Positions 49,820 through 58,919 of a DNA stretch of 64,000 bases are shown piece by piece (the first letter of the stretch is position 1; each line of letters starts with the position of its first letter). Origin of the DNA: Limnohabitans kasalickyi (GTDB lineage: Bacteria; Pseudomonadota; Gammaproteobacteria; Burkholderiales; Burkholderiaceae_C). The DNA is taken from the NCBI GenBank assembly GCA_965234325.1, contig OZ248415.1, positions 124,001 through 188,000 on the forward strand. Reading direction: 5' to 3'. Both the position numbers and the translations under genes were made by a program. The notes beneath the pieces are model-generated. The model made no database searches and was not told the origin of the DNA. It worked only from the letters and a program-made list of their open reading frames with translations.

Positions 49820-51274
49820 ATGAAACATATGGAACAAGACCCCCTTGTAAAGCGCAAGAAGGCACGTTTTCGCCCTCAACTTGCCGTCGCTTTGGTGGTG
49901 GGTGCGATTCTTGTCAGCGGTTTTGGGTTTGTTTACTTGCGCAACGCCTTGATCGAGAGCAAAGAGCAGTTGGCAGCTTCTTTTGCGCAGCGCGTGCTTG
50001 GCGCTTTGATGGCCAATGACGCGCAGCAAGTTGCCGTTTTGATGAAGTCTTTAGAGGACGTTCCTGGTGTGCAGGTGGCCGAATTGGTCGCGCACAATGG
50101 TCAGACGTTGGCGAGCTATTCACGCGCGGGTCAACCGGTGGATTACGCGCAGCAGGCCCAGTTTGAGTTGGCCACGCATTTGGATGACAACCAACTCCAC
50201 ATCATGGTTCCCGTGTCGTTTGATACACAAATCATTGCCAACTTGTATTTGTCGATTGATTTGTGGGCTTCGTGCACACCTTATTTCGCAGGCTTCGGGG
50301 CCGCCTTTTTGGTCTTTGCCGCCCTTTATGTGTGGGTTAAGCAGCGCCGTATCAAAATCCGCATCGAAAAAAATAACCCACCACCGTCATCAGGAGGAGG
50401 CGGGGGAACTTTTAATGTGAACAACGCAATGCGTGAAGCGCTGAAAGACGCAGACATCACGTTGAAGTATGTGCCCATCATGCGTTTGGCTGATGAGGGC
50501 TTGTTTGGTGTCGAGGTTCTCGTGAGCTGGTTGCATCCATCGGGGCAGCGGCTCAACATTTCCCCTGCCGATTTCATCGCTTTGGCTGAAAAGAGCGGCT
50601 TGTTTTTGCCTTTTGGCGCTTGGGTCATGACAACGGCTTGTCATCAAGCTGCGATTTGGCACAAGCAGCACGGCCCCTTGGCCTTGTCTTTGAATTTATC
50701 AGCCAGTCAGTTACAAAATCCGTCCTTGGTTGGGCAAATTCATGCGGCGTGTGCGGCAGCGCAATTTCCGCATCAATTCATGGAGCTTGAGGTGAATGAA
50801 TCGCTTTTGCTGCGACAGTCGGTATTGATGAAGCAGGCGGTTCAAAACTTGGTCGACCAAGGTATGAGTCTGACTTTGGATCGGTTTGGCTCCACCCATC
50901 AATCGGTGGCTTTGTTACAAAGTTTTCCCATACGCAAAATCAAACTCGACCACAAGTTGCTAGATTTTGTTGTAGAAGATTACGAATCTAGCAGCACATT
51001 ACAGATGATGACGGCGTTCGCGATCGCCACGAACGTGACAGTGATGGTGGATGGCTTGAATTCGGCGGCACAACGTCAATCCTTGTTCGATATGGGTTGT
51101 GTGTTGGGGCAGGGCAGTTATTGCGGATCAGCCATGTCAGCCGATGCGCTGTCAGCGGTTTTGGTGGCGCGTTCTTTGATCGGACCAGTGCCCATGCCGA
51201 GTGAAGATGCGTCGGTATCGGGGTTGTGTGAGCAAGACGCGCATTGGTTTCAGCCGCCCCCGATCGGCGCTTGA
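49820..51274 (+). CDS. Membrane protein with degenerate EAL domain
   Basis: This is a 484-residue protein. Two transmembrane helices (about 19-41 and 152-174) enclose a periplasmic domain, then a Pro/Gly linker (PPPSSGGGGG) leads to an EAL-type domain (about 205-465). The first glutamate is kept (E232 in VEVLVSW), as is KLD. However, the DDFG motif is DRFG (D354, R355) and EGVE is DGLN (411-414), so metal binding and c-di-GMP hydrolysis are doubtful. It may bind c-di-GMP or act through protein contacts. ATG 49820 follows AGGAG at ideal spacing. Confidence 0.85.
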   Translation: MKHMEQDPLVKRKKARFRPQLAVALVVGAILVSGFGFVYLRNALIESKEQLAASFAQRVLGALMANDAQQVAVLMKSLEDVPGVQVAELVAHNGQTLASYSRAGQPVDYAQQAQFELATHLDDNQLHIMVPVSFDTQIIANLYLSIDLWASCTPYFAGFGAAFLVFAALYVWVKQRRIKIRIEKNNPPPSSGGGGGTFNVNNAMREALKDADITLKYVPIMRLADEGLFGVEVLVSWLHPSGQRLNISPADFIALAEKSGLFLPFGAWVMTTACHQAAIWHKQHGPLALSLNLSASQLQNPSLVGQIHAACAAAQFPHQFMELEVNESLLLRQSVLMKQAVQNLVDQGMSLTLDRFGSTHQSVALLQSFPIRKIKLDHKLLDFVVEDYESSSTLQMMTAFAIATNVTVMVDGLNSAAQRQSLFDMGCVLGQGSYCGSAMSADALSAVLVARSLIGPVPMPSEDASVSGLCEQDAHWFQPPPIGA

Positions 51275-51304
51275 TCAGGACCACTGATACAAAGGGCCCA
51301 ACGT

Positions 51305-51790
51305 TTAAAAGCAGGGCAAAACTTTGTCTGTGTCGACAGGTTTAGAGAGATAGCCCACCGCTGGAAAGTGCCGACTGATGCAAGCATGCATTTGTTGCTC
51401 ATCGGTGACCAAGTGGAGGTTACTTTGAACGAGTGAGCTTTTGCGCGCCAAGGCTTGGATGGCTGGGGGCTGCAATCCCAGCGATTGAAGCGCTGCAAGG
51501 CTCAGCGGGTCTCGACCAGGCATAAAGCAGGCAGAAAGCGGCAGGTCACCCACACGCACAGGAACCCCTGAGTAGATGTCAATCAAGTCGCGAATAGACA
51601 CGCCAATGACATCTGGGGCCGAACTCATGGATGCCAAAGAAAACTGTTCCGACGTGTCCACAGCGCTTTGTGCTTCGGTATGACCTGTGCGTGAGCAATG
51701 CCAAATGGGGTCGGCCCACACAGATGTGGCGCAAGTCACCAAGACCCATGTGCTCAGACAGCGAGCAAGTTGTGTGTGCGTGAACTTCAT
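51305..51790 (-). CDS. Small secreted protein coupled to a subtilisin-like protease
   Basis: This 161-residue protein has a signal peptide (CLSTWVLVTCATSVWA, cleavage near residue 26) and four cysteines in the mature part, suggesting two disulfides. It is not confidently recognised. The segment IGVSIRDLIDIYSGVPVRVG and the C-terminal SRHFPAVGYLS faintly recall phosphate-binding-protein-like domains, which is speculative. Its ATG overlaps the protease stop by 4 bp, so the two are co-translated; a chaperone, inhibitor or substrate role is possible. Confidence 0.7.
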   Translation of the reverse strand: MKFTHTQLARCLSTWVLVTCATSVWADPIWHCSRTGHTEAQSAVDTSEQFSLASMSSAPDVIGVSIRDLIDIYSGVPVRVGDLPLSACFMPGRDPLSLAALQSLGLQPPAIQALARKSSLVQSNLHLVTDEQQMHACISRHFPAVGYLSKPVDTDKVLPCF

Positions 51791-52866
51791 GGTTGGAACA
51801 TGGCCGTGTTAGCGGTCAAGCTTTTCGGTGCGCAATCGGGGCACTTGTCGCTGTGTTGAACGTTGCGCAAAAACTTAGGCAGTTCTTGCCAAAAATCTGC
51901 CGGTGATTTGTCAGGGTGCTGCGACAACCATAAAGAGACAAACCCAGAAACGACGGGCGCCGCAAAGCTGGTTCCCACGCCGCGAAACTCAGTCATAGGT
52001 CGTTCAGCGCCGAAAAAGTCTAAATCGTAGGTGGCAATTTTGAGTTTGTTGACACCCCAAGGTTCATCGCTACTGAGCTTTTTGCCGCCGCCGGGCGCGT
52101 ACACCATGGTGCGTTTGTCTAAGGCTGAATAGACTTCAATTCGATTTTCAGCATCCACAGCGCCCACTGAAATAACGCCTTGGCAGTTGGCGGGTTCGGG
52201 CAGCGGTTTTTGAAAGTTATTGCCAGCAGCGGCCACGATGAAAACTTTTCGATCAAGAAGCGTTTGGATCAACTGCTGAAGGTCGGGGCCGCACACAGGG
52301 CTTCCGCCCGCCAAGCTTAAATTGATGATGCGTGCGGGGTTGGCATTGGTGGGGACCCCTGCCACTTGCAAACCTGCTGACCATGCGATGGCGTCGAGCA
52401 AATCTTTGCGGCTCATGCCACACGCACCAAACAAGCGCACCGGTAAAACTCGGGCCGAGGTGTTGACGCCAAATGCGCCATTGACCCCATTGCCTGCAAT
52501 CAAGCCGGCCACTTCTGTGCCGTGGGTACGAAATGCAGCCGTCATCAGTTTGTTGCCACATCGCGCTTCACGCTCGTCAGGGCTGAAGTTGGGGGAGCGG
52601 CCACCGCGTAAATTGTTGGGCGGGGAGAGCATGTCATACCCTGGGAGCAAGACACCGGCCAAACTGGGGTGTTCGGCCATCACACCGCTGTCGATGACGG
52701 CCACCACAATGGTCGTCAAGCCTGGCTTGACGGTGCTGGTGTTGATCGCTGCTGGCGCTGGTTGCTTTGGCCGAGCGACACCCAAATGCCATGGCGTTTC
52801 TTGCGCCATGGCGGCGCTCATCGCTAGCGTCAATGTCGCCATGAGAACTGAGCCGTAGCGTCGCAT
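51787..52866 (-). CDS. Subtilisin-like (S8) serine protease, exported
   Basis: This is a 359-residue protease with a signal peptide ending AAMAQ (residue 22). The catalytic triad is intact: D59 in VAVIDSG, H115 in RTHGTEVAG, S300 in GTSFAAP, plus the oxyanion asparagine in AAAGNNF. There is hardly any room for an inhibitory propeptide (about 30 residues), unlike most subtilases. It has several cysteines, in line with a periplasmic or secreted location. It lies 96 bp downstream of the CHASE2 kinase operon on the same strand. Confidence 0.92.
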   Translation of the reverse strand: MRRYGSVLMATLTLAMSAAMAQETPWHLGVARPKQPAPAAINTSTVKPGLTTIVVAVIDSGVMAEHPSLAGVLLPGYDMLSPPNNLRGGRSPNFSPDEREARCGNKLMTAAFRTHGTEVAGLIAGNGVNGAFGVNTSARVLPVRLFGACGMSRKDLLDAIAWSAGLQVAGVPTNANPARIINLSLAGGSPVCGPDLQQLIQTLLDRKVFIVAAAGNNFQKPLPEPANCQGVISVGAVDAENRIEVYSALDKRTMVYAPGGGKKLSSDEPWGVNKLKIATYDLDFFGAERPMTEFRGVGTSFAAPVVSGFVSLWLSQHPDKSPADFWQELPKFLRNVQHSDKCPDCAPKSLTANTAMFQP

Positions 52867-52962
52867 ATTGCTTCCTTGCTGGTGAAAAATAAACCAAATG
52901 ATATGAATTATTTGGTATTAATTTTAAACAAAATAGCTATCAAATTTTAATTTCGCGTCGTT

Positions 52963-55137
52963 TTATTCATGAAGATCAGCCGCTTCACAAGGCAAGGTGA
53001 TGATGATGGTCGCTAAACCTTGCAGTGGAATGTGACGTTTGATTTCACCTTGGTGTTTGTCGATCACGGTGTCGATGAAATCGAGGCCAAGTCCAAACCC
53101 AGCGAGCAGCTGTTCGTCTGTTTGAGGGGCCACTGTGTTTTTGAGGCTGATGTTGACTTCGTGAGCAGACGGTTGGGATATTTGCAGCGTGATGCAGCTT
53201 TGTGGTGGGGAGAACTTCACCGCATTGACCAACAAATTCACCAAGGCGCGCACCATCAGTCGGGTGTTGACTTTGACAAACAGTGGCAGCGCCTTACTGT
53301 CGTTCACAAAGCTGAGTTGTTTGCCACGGGCGAGGTCACGGACTTGCTCAATAGCATCGTTCAGCAACTCATCCACCAGCACGGTTTTGAGGCTGTAGTG
53401 CGCTTGTTGCGCCGAGATGGTCAGGATGAAGTCGTCCATCATCTGCAGCAGTGTTTGTGAATGCTGGACAATTTTTTGCCGCTGCAGGCGGGCTTGAGGC
53501 GCCTCGTCGCCGTCTTTGGGGGGACGTGTCAAGGACATGATGGCGGCCAGCGGTGTTCGCATGTCGTGGGATAAAAATTGCAGCGCTCGGTCGCGCTGAT
53601 TTTGAGATTGCCGTAACTCGGTGATGTCTAACAAAATCAACAGATGAAAACTCTCCCCATGGCTGACATAGACCGAGGTACTTTTTAAATAAAAGTCTCG
53701 CAGTCCCAGCGACGTGGCGAGTTGAAAGGGCGGCGAAGCAGTGGAGTCTGCCAACGGTGGGGGCAGTTGTAAGGTTTCAAAAAAGTGGGACCGTTGACTG
53801 CCAGGAATCAGCTGAGTGTCCTTGAGCAATTGTTTGATGCGCTGGTTGCTCAGCAGTAGCGCATCGTGTTGGTCGAAGATCACCACGGCGTCTGGCATTT
53901 CGTCGATGATGGCTGAGAGAAAGTTGAGCTCGCTGCGCACGGAGTCGATGGCGTGATCCAGCAATTTGGCTTGCTGCAACACCACTTCATGCGAGTTCAC
54001 CAAGTCGTGCTGAACACGGTGCGTGTGTCGGAATGCACGCAGTAAGGTGGCTTTTTCTTGCACAAAATTCACAATCGTATCGAGCCGCCCCCACGCCCAA
54101 AGTGGCTGCAAAAGGAGAGAGACACCTAGAAATGCGGTGGGGTCGAACCAGTAATTTTTTTGTGTCAGAACAGCGTAGCTAGCAACGACGCTGGCCGCCA
54201 TCAGCGTCACACCAAATGCCAAGGCATGGCGTGGTGACAAGATCAACACGCTCAAAAGCATTCCAATCACAGCGATGCATGACACGCCAAACACCACGGA
54301 TGACGGTGCCACATCCACCATGTCTTCTCTGAGCGATGCATTGAGTATGCTGGCCAAAATAGCCACCCCCGGCGTACTGGCATTGTGTTGACCTGAGTAG
54401 AGGGTGGGGTAGCGATCGCCAAGGCTGGGCGCTGTGACGCCAATTAAAACGTACTTGTCTTTGAACAAGGATAAAAAAGCGTTGGATGTCAAAGCATCGG
54501 ACAGCGACACCAAAGGAAAGCCAACGCGCGGATCGACCATGCGGAAACGTTGATAAGGCACGGCGTTCGTCCCATCTTGTCCTTGTAAGGCCAAGGCAAA
54601 GTGAGGCCATTGCTGTTCACGGGCTTGCACGCCTCGGATCACGCCGTCTTCGTCAAACAAGGCGTTGATGTGTCCCAGCGTCGCGGCTTGGTCGAGGGGG
54701 GCAACAGGTGGCATTGGGCGAAGTTGATGCTGGGCATCGTTGTGAAGTTCAAACGCCAGCGGCAAGACCGTGCGGTGACGCCTCATTTGTTCGGCCAAGG
54801 CGGCATCTTGGTCGCTGCGATCCAAAAAGAGCAAATCAAGCCCAATCGCTTTGGGTCGGAAGCGTTCATCGTCCAAGCGCTCCAGCAGGTGGGTGTAGTG
54901 AGCGCGTTGGAGTGGCCAGCCCCCGAGCTCGGCCAGCGATCGATCATCGACGGCCACGATCACGATGTCTTGGTTCGCTTGAAACCCCTGCCAGCGCATT
55001 AAGTGGTCGTACAACACATTGCCTAGAGGGCGTGCCAAATCTGCAAAGACCAAGGCAGCCAGCAGGGCCAGCACGGCGATGGAGGTGAGCCACCATTCCC
55101 GCAGCAGCCGCTGCTTTTGTTCGACTTGGGTATTCAC
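52963..55137 (-). CDS. CHASE2-domain sensor histidine kinase
   Basis: This 724-residue kinase has an N-terminal membrane helix, an extracytoplasmic CHASE2 domain (about 35-285; DIVIVAVDDRSLAELGGWP), three transmembrane helices (about 285-365), a coiled linker and a PAS-like region (about 420-510). A HisKA domain with H-box FLSHDMRTPLAAI (near residue 524) and an ATPase domain with N-box LLVNAVKFSPP follow. The G box is reduced to GFGLGLDF. It is translationally coupled to the FecR gene (4 bp), whose product may modulate it. The partner regulator is encoded two genes upstream. Confidence 0.92.
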   Translation of the reverse strand: MNTQVEQKQRLLREWWLTSIAVLALLAALVFADLARPLGNVLYDHLMRWQGFQANQDIVIVAVDDRSLAELGGWPLQRAHYTHLLERLDDERFRPKAIGLDLLFLDRSDQDAALAEQMRRHRTVLPLAFELHNDAQHQLRPMPPVAPLDQAATLGHINALFDEDGVIRGVQAREQQWPHFALALQGQDGTNAVPYQRFRMVDPRVGFPLVSLSDALTSNAFLSLFKDKYVLIGVTAPSLGDRYPTLYSGQHNASTPGVAILASILNASLREDMVDVAPSSVVFGVSCIAVIGMLLSVLILSPRHALAFGVTLMAASVVASYAVLTQKNYWFDPTAFLGVSLLLQPLWAWGRLDTIVNFVQEKATLLRAFRHTHRVQHDLVNSHEVVLQQAKLLDHAIDSVRSELNFLSAIIDEMPDAVVIFDQHDALLLSNQRIKQLLKDTQLIPGSQRSHFFETLQLPPPLADSTASPPFQLATSLGLRDFYLKSTSVYVSHGESFHLLILLDITELRQSQNQRDRALQFLSHDMRTPLAAIMSLTRPPKDGDEAPQARLQRQKIVQHSQTLLQMMDDFILTISAQQAHYSLKTVLVDELLNDAIEQVRDLARGKQLSFVNDSKALPLFVKVNTRLMVRALVNLLVNAVKFSPPQSCITLQISQPSAHEVNISLKNTVAPQTDEQLLAGFGLGLDFIDTVIDKHQGEIKRHIPLQGLATIIITLPCEAADLHE

Positions 55138-56480
55138 GGCGCAGACGCAGGAAGTGCAATCAATTCGAATGCGCCTGACTGATAGACGCCAGTTTGATCT
55201 GCGGCGGCTTTGGCCAAGGTGTAAGACAGGGACCAGGTGTAATGGCCGGGGCGCAGGTCTTTCACCGCAAATTTACCGTTCAGCGCGGTGAGATGGGTGG
55301 TGCGAATGACCTCTTGGTTGGACGCTTCGGTTCGTCGGTTCAGTGTGAACGCGATCGACGCGACGTCGGCCAGCGGTGTTTCAAAAACGGCGCTGCACCC
55401 TGCTTGTTCGGGGCTAACGCGAGCTGCACAAAATGCCATCCAGGCAGCTTCGCCCAAAAGTCCATTTTTTGAAACGGCCGCCACTTGATAGAACATCGCT
55501 TGATTGATCAGCCGATCAATTTTGAACTCTGGGCGCGCCCATTGCTCCGTTCGACGCAGCCCGCTGAGCGTGGCGGTGGTGGCAATGTCTGCTTGAAAGC
55601 GATCGGCATTCTCCATGCGCTGCAATAGCACCAATAATTCACCCGTTTGAAGGGCCGACTTGGAGAAGCTGGCGTATTGAGGGGGCGGCAGCAAAGTTTC
55701 TGGGGTGGAGGCCTTGCCTGAAGCATCGATGGCCACGCCCATGCCCTGCGATAAATCGACAAATTCTGGATCAGCGCTTCCCCTTGTTTGGACAACTCCC
55801 TGCATCACCTCGACCAAACTGCCTTGGGTTTCAGCAGAAAAGCCGACGCGAAATTGGGTGCCTCGCACACCCATCACCGATCGAGGCGTTCGAATTTCAA
55901 AGGGGGTGAGCGGGGAGCGTTCTTTCATGACGTCGAGTTCCACCCGTCCATTGGCCAATTCCAAGCGCACTTCCGGTGATTTTTCAAGTGCGTTCTTGCG
56001 CAAGGTGCTGAGTCTTAAGACGGCGCCAGAGGGTAGGCGCAGGGTGGAACTGTCTTCGAGTAGCAGTGAGGTGTGGCAACCTGCCGGTACTTTGATCCAA
56101 GCACCTTCGTGCAATGGCGTGCCGGCAACCAGCTGAGTGCTGCCTTGCTCTGGGGTGAAACTGCTGGCACATGACATGCCCATCACATGCGCAACGGAGC
56201 TCCAGTGTTTCACGCTCTGACGTGGAATGGACAAGGTTTGTCCGACCTTGATGCGGTCGGCATCTTCAAGTTGGTTGATGCGGGCCACTTCGCTGATGCC
56301 TGCTGAGGACACGAAATATTTGCGCGACAACTCCAGCAAAGTGTCGCCAGATTTAACTTTGTAGGCGATCACATCTTGCTGCCCCACAGAGGCCAGTAGG
56401 CTCATTGCTTGTGCATGACCTGCGAAAAGCGCCGCAAAGCCCAACCCTATAAAGCTCAAACTAAGCGTGCGTTTAATCAT
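55134..56480 (-). CDS. LysM and FecR domain protein, exported
   Basis: This 448-residue protein has a signal peptide (IKRTLSLSFIGLGFAALFAG, cleavage near AQA, residue 25). A LysM motif at about 39-85 (KSGDTLLELSRKYF) binds peptidoglycan, and a FecR domain lies near 130-240 (PFEIRTPRSVMGVRGTQF). The last 200 residues are beta-rich. ATG 56480 has AAGGA upstream and overlaps the regulator stop by 8 bp. FecR-LysM proteins encoded beside CHASE2 sensors are thought to take part in envelope sensing; the direct role is not known. Confidence 0.87.
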   Translation of the reverse strand: MIKRTLSLSFIGLGFAALFAGHAQAMSLLASVGQQDVIAYKVKSGDTLLELSRKYFVSSAGISEVARINQLEDADRIKVGQTLSIPRQSVKHWSSVAHVMGMSCASSFTPEQGSTQLVAGTPLHEGAWIKVPAGCHTSLLLEDSSTLRLPSGAVLRLSTLRKNALEKSPEVRLELANGRVELDVMKERSPLTPFEIRTPRSVMGVRGTQFRVGFSAETQGSLVEVMQGVVQTRGSADPEFVDLSQGMGVAIDASGKASTPETLLPPPQYASFSKSALQTGELLVLLQRMENADRFQADIATTATLSGLRRTEQWARPEFKIDRLINQAMFYQVAAVSKNGLLGEAAWMAFCAARVSPEQAGCSAVFETPLADVASIAFTLNRRTEASNQEVIRTTHLTALNGKFAVKDLRPGHYTWSLSYTLAKAAADQTGVYQSGAFELIALPASAP

Positions 56481-57183
56481 CAGGATGTCCTTCATGAACG
56501 CTCATCAACCGGTAACCGTATCCGTGCACGGGGCGCAAGCGTAAGCGCATAGAGGTCGCCGATAAGTCCAGTTTTCTGCGAATCCAAGCGATGTGTACAT
56601 CGAGCGTTCGAGACAGGGCTTGCATGTCGTTGCCCCACACTTCGTGCGTGAGTCGTTCACGAGAAATGGCGCGTTCTGCGTTCTCGAACAAAAACAAAGC
56701 CAGCTTGAATTCTTTTTCCGACAGAGCTTGCGTTTTGTTTTGAAACGTCACCGTGTTGGTGACTTTGTTGAACTTGTAGTCCAGCAAGCTGCGCACGCTT
56801 TCCTCGTCATTGCGGTCGCGGTAAGTGCGACGCAACAGGGCGGCTACGCGCGCTAAAAATTCTTTGGGTCGGACAGGTTTGACGCAGTAATCATCGGCAC
56901 CCGCGTTGAGCGCATCGGTGATGTCGAGCTCGTCGGATCGGCTGGTCAAGAATAAAACAGGCTCGGGCAGCGATTTAACTTGACGGATGTGTTTGAGGAC
57001 TTCAAGACCGGACAAGCGCGGCACACGCCAGTCGAGCACAAACAAATCAATGGTGTCGCGGCCAATGGCTTTGACCATGTCCTCCCCATTGTTGAACGTG
57101 CTGACGGTATGGCCTGCGCCCTCCAAAATTTCCCGCACATGTTGGGCGAGATCTGGCTCGTCTTCAAGTAGTCCTATATACAT
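56473..57183 (-). CDS. OmpR/PhoB-family response regulator
   Basis: This is a 236-residue protein. The receiver domain has D51 as phosphoacceptor (LFVLDWRVP), T80 and K102. The winged-helix output domain (about 135-230) contains LTHEVWGNDMQALSRTLDVH and RLRPVHGYGYRL. It is the first gene of the operon with the FecR and CHASE2 kinase genes. ATG 57183 is used; a preceding in-frame TTG adds only one residue. Confidence 0.94.
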   Translation of the reverse strand: MYIGLLEDEPDLAQHVREILEGAGHTVSTFNNGEDMVKAIGRDTIDLFVLDWRVPRLSGLEVLKHIRQVKSLPEPVLFLTSRSDELDITDALNAGADDYCVKPVRPKEFLARVAALLRRTYRDRNDEESVRSLLDYKFNKVTNTVTFQNKTQALSEKEFKLALFLFENAERAISRERLTHEVWGNDMQALSRTLDVHIAWIRRKLDLSATSMRLRLRPVHGYGYRLMSVHEGHPDD

Positions 57184-57213
57184 CAATTAATTCTAATTGA
57201 TGCTTCTAAAGAA

Positions 57214-58050
57214 TTACAAAGTATCGGTTATGGCTTTCACAAGCGTGTCGTCGATCTCAGGCAATACACCAAACCAAGCGTGGAAAGCGGGCCGGGCTTG
57301 GTTCAGCAGCATGCCCAAGCCGTTGACAGTGGCATTGCCGCGCTGCCGTGCAGCTGAGAGCAAAGGCGTTTCCAAGGGTACGTAAATCGCGTCTGAGACG
57401 AGCGCGGAGGTGGGCAGTTCGTCCAGTTGCAATGCCAACTCAGGTTGGCCATGCATGCCTTGGTTGGTGGTGTTGACCAGCAAAGCGGCACCTGCCAATG
57501 CGGCGTGTCGCTCCGCCCAATCGAAGGCTTGCACGGGCTTGCCAAACTCATCGGCCAAGGCCTGCGCTTTGCCAAGGGTGCGGTTGATCAAGCGAATTTC
57601 AGTGGCGCCTTCGTCCATCAAACTCAACACAATCGCCCGCGCTGCGCCGCCCGCACCCAAAACGACGATCGGTCCTGCATCGGCACGCCAATCAGGTTGG
57701 GCATCGCGCAAGCTTTGCAGGTAGCCAAAGCCGTCGTTGTTGAAGCCATGCAAAGCGCCATCGGCTTGCACCACGATGGTGTTGATCGCGCCCATGCGTT
57801 GGGCCAGGGGTTGCACCCAGTCCATGTGAGCCATGGCGGCCACTTTATGAGGGATGGTCAGGTTGCAACCTGCCAATCCCAAGGCTTTGAGGCCGCGAAT
57901 GGCGTCGCCTAAGTTGTGCGGCTCAACGGGAAACAAGCCATAAGCGCCGCGCAGTTGGTAATGACGAATCCAGTGGTTATGGATGAGCGGCGAGCGCGAG
58001 TGGGCCACCGGCCAGCCCATGACGCCCGCCATGATGAATGTGTTGTCCAT
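57214..58050 (-). CDS. Shikimate dehydrogenase family protein (AroE paralogue)
   Basis: This is a 278-residue NAD(P)-dependent dehydrogenase. The substrate domain has GWPVAHSRSPLIHNHW and NLTIPHK with the catalytic K69. The usual GxNTDG is GFNNDGFGY, keeping D106. The Rossmann domain has GAGGAARAI. It starts 12 bp after otnI, so it is probably transcribed with the tetronate operon. It may be a shikimate/quinate dehydrogenase paralogue or act on a related acid rather than being the housekeeping aroE. Confidence 0.85.
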   Translation of the reverse strand: MDNTFIMAGVMGWPVAHSRSPLIHNHWIRHYQLRGAYGLFPVEPHNLGDAIRGLKALGLAGCNLTIPHKVAAMAHMDWVQPLAQRMGAINTIVVQADGALHGFNNDGFGYLQSLRDAQPDWRADAGPIVVLGAGGAARAIVLSLMDEGATEIRLINRTLGKAQALADEFGKPVQAFDWAERHAALAGAALLVNTTNQGMHGQPELALQLDELPTSALVSDAIYVPLETPLLSAARQRGNATVNGLGMLLNQARPAFHAWFGVLPEIDDTLVKAITDTL

Positions 58051-58062
58051 GTGGATGTCCGC

Positions 58063-58908
58063 TTAGCGAGTCTGGCGTGCAGCTTTGAGCCAGTCCAAGC
58101 CAGCCGATGTGCCGCCGGGTTGTCCGCCCAAACGGGGTCGGTATTCACAGCCCACCCAGCCTTGCCAGCCGCAGGCTTTTGACACCTCATCAATGACAGC
58201 AAACAAATACGGGTAGTTGAGTTCGCCGATGTCGGGCTCGTGGCGCTCAGGCACGCCCGCGATTTGAAAGTGGCCAACGCGTCCGGTGGGCAGGTATTGG
58301 CGAATCTTGCTTGCCACATCGCCCTCGACGATTTGGCAGTGGTACAGGTCCATTTGCACCTTCAAGTTGTCGGCGCCCACCATGCCGATGATGTCGTGGG
58401 CGTGGTCTTGGCGGTTCAAAAAGAAGCCTGGAATGTCGCGCGTGTTGATGGGTTCAATCAACACATCGCGGCCTGCTTTGGCGGTCAAGGCCGTGGCCCA
58501 CTGGAGGTTGGCCACATAGGTGTTCAAGTTGCTGGCCCGCGTTTGGCCCTCGCCCAGCAAGCCAGCCATCAGGTGAATGCGAGGGCAGTTCAAGGCGTCT
58601 GCATAGGTCAGCGCCAATTCGACGCCTTGGCGAAACTCGGCCTCTCGCCCGGGGATGCTGGCCGTGCCGCGTGTGTTGCTGCTCCACGCGGCATCGATGC
58701 TGGCCGCATCGGTGCCACCGGGCGGTGCGTTGAACAGCACTTGTTGCAGCTGGTTGGCCTTGAGTCGAGCTGCCAATTCTTCTTTGGCAAACGCATAGGG
58801 AAACAAGTACTCCACCGCGGTGAAACCGTCTTGGGCTGCCGCTTCAAAGCGGTCCAGAAACGGCAACTCGGGGTACATCATCGACAGGTTGGCGGCAAAT
58901 TGAGGCAT
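58063..58908 (-). CDS. otnI: 2-oxo-tetronate isomerase (hydroxypyruvate isomerase family)
   Basis: This 281-residue TIM-barrel isomerase resembles Hyi/OtnI, with MYPELPFLDRFEAAAQDGF at the start, LIEPINTRDIPGFFLN and QMDLYHCQIVEGD carrying metal ligands. OtnI interconverts 2-oxo- and 3-oxo-tetronates in the L-threonate/D-erythronate pathway. ATG 58908 is chosen; an upstream in-frame start overlaps otnC. The otnC and otnK neighbours support the assignment. Confidence 0.9.
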   Translation of the reverse strand: MPQFAANLSMMYPELPFLDRFEAAAQDGFTAVEYLFPYAFAKEELAARLKANQLQQVLFNAPPGGTDAASIDAAWSSNTRGTASIPGREAEFRQGVELALTYADALNCPRIHLMAGLLGEGQTRASNLNTYVANLQWATALTAKAGRDVLIEPINTRDIPGFFLNRQDHAHDIIGMVGADNLKVQMDLYHCQIVEGDVASKIRQYLPTGRVGHFQIAGVPERHEPDIGELNYPYLFAVIDEVSKACGWQGWVGCEYRPRLGGQPGGTSAGLDWLKAARQTR

Positions 58909-58919
58909 GGGGTGTGTCC

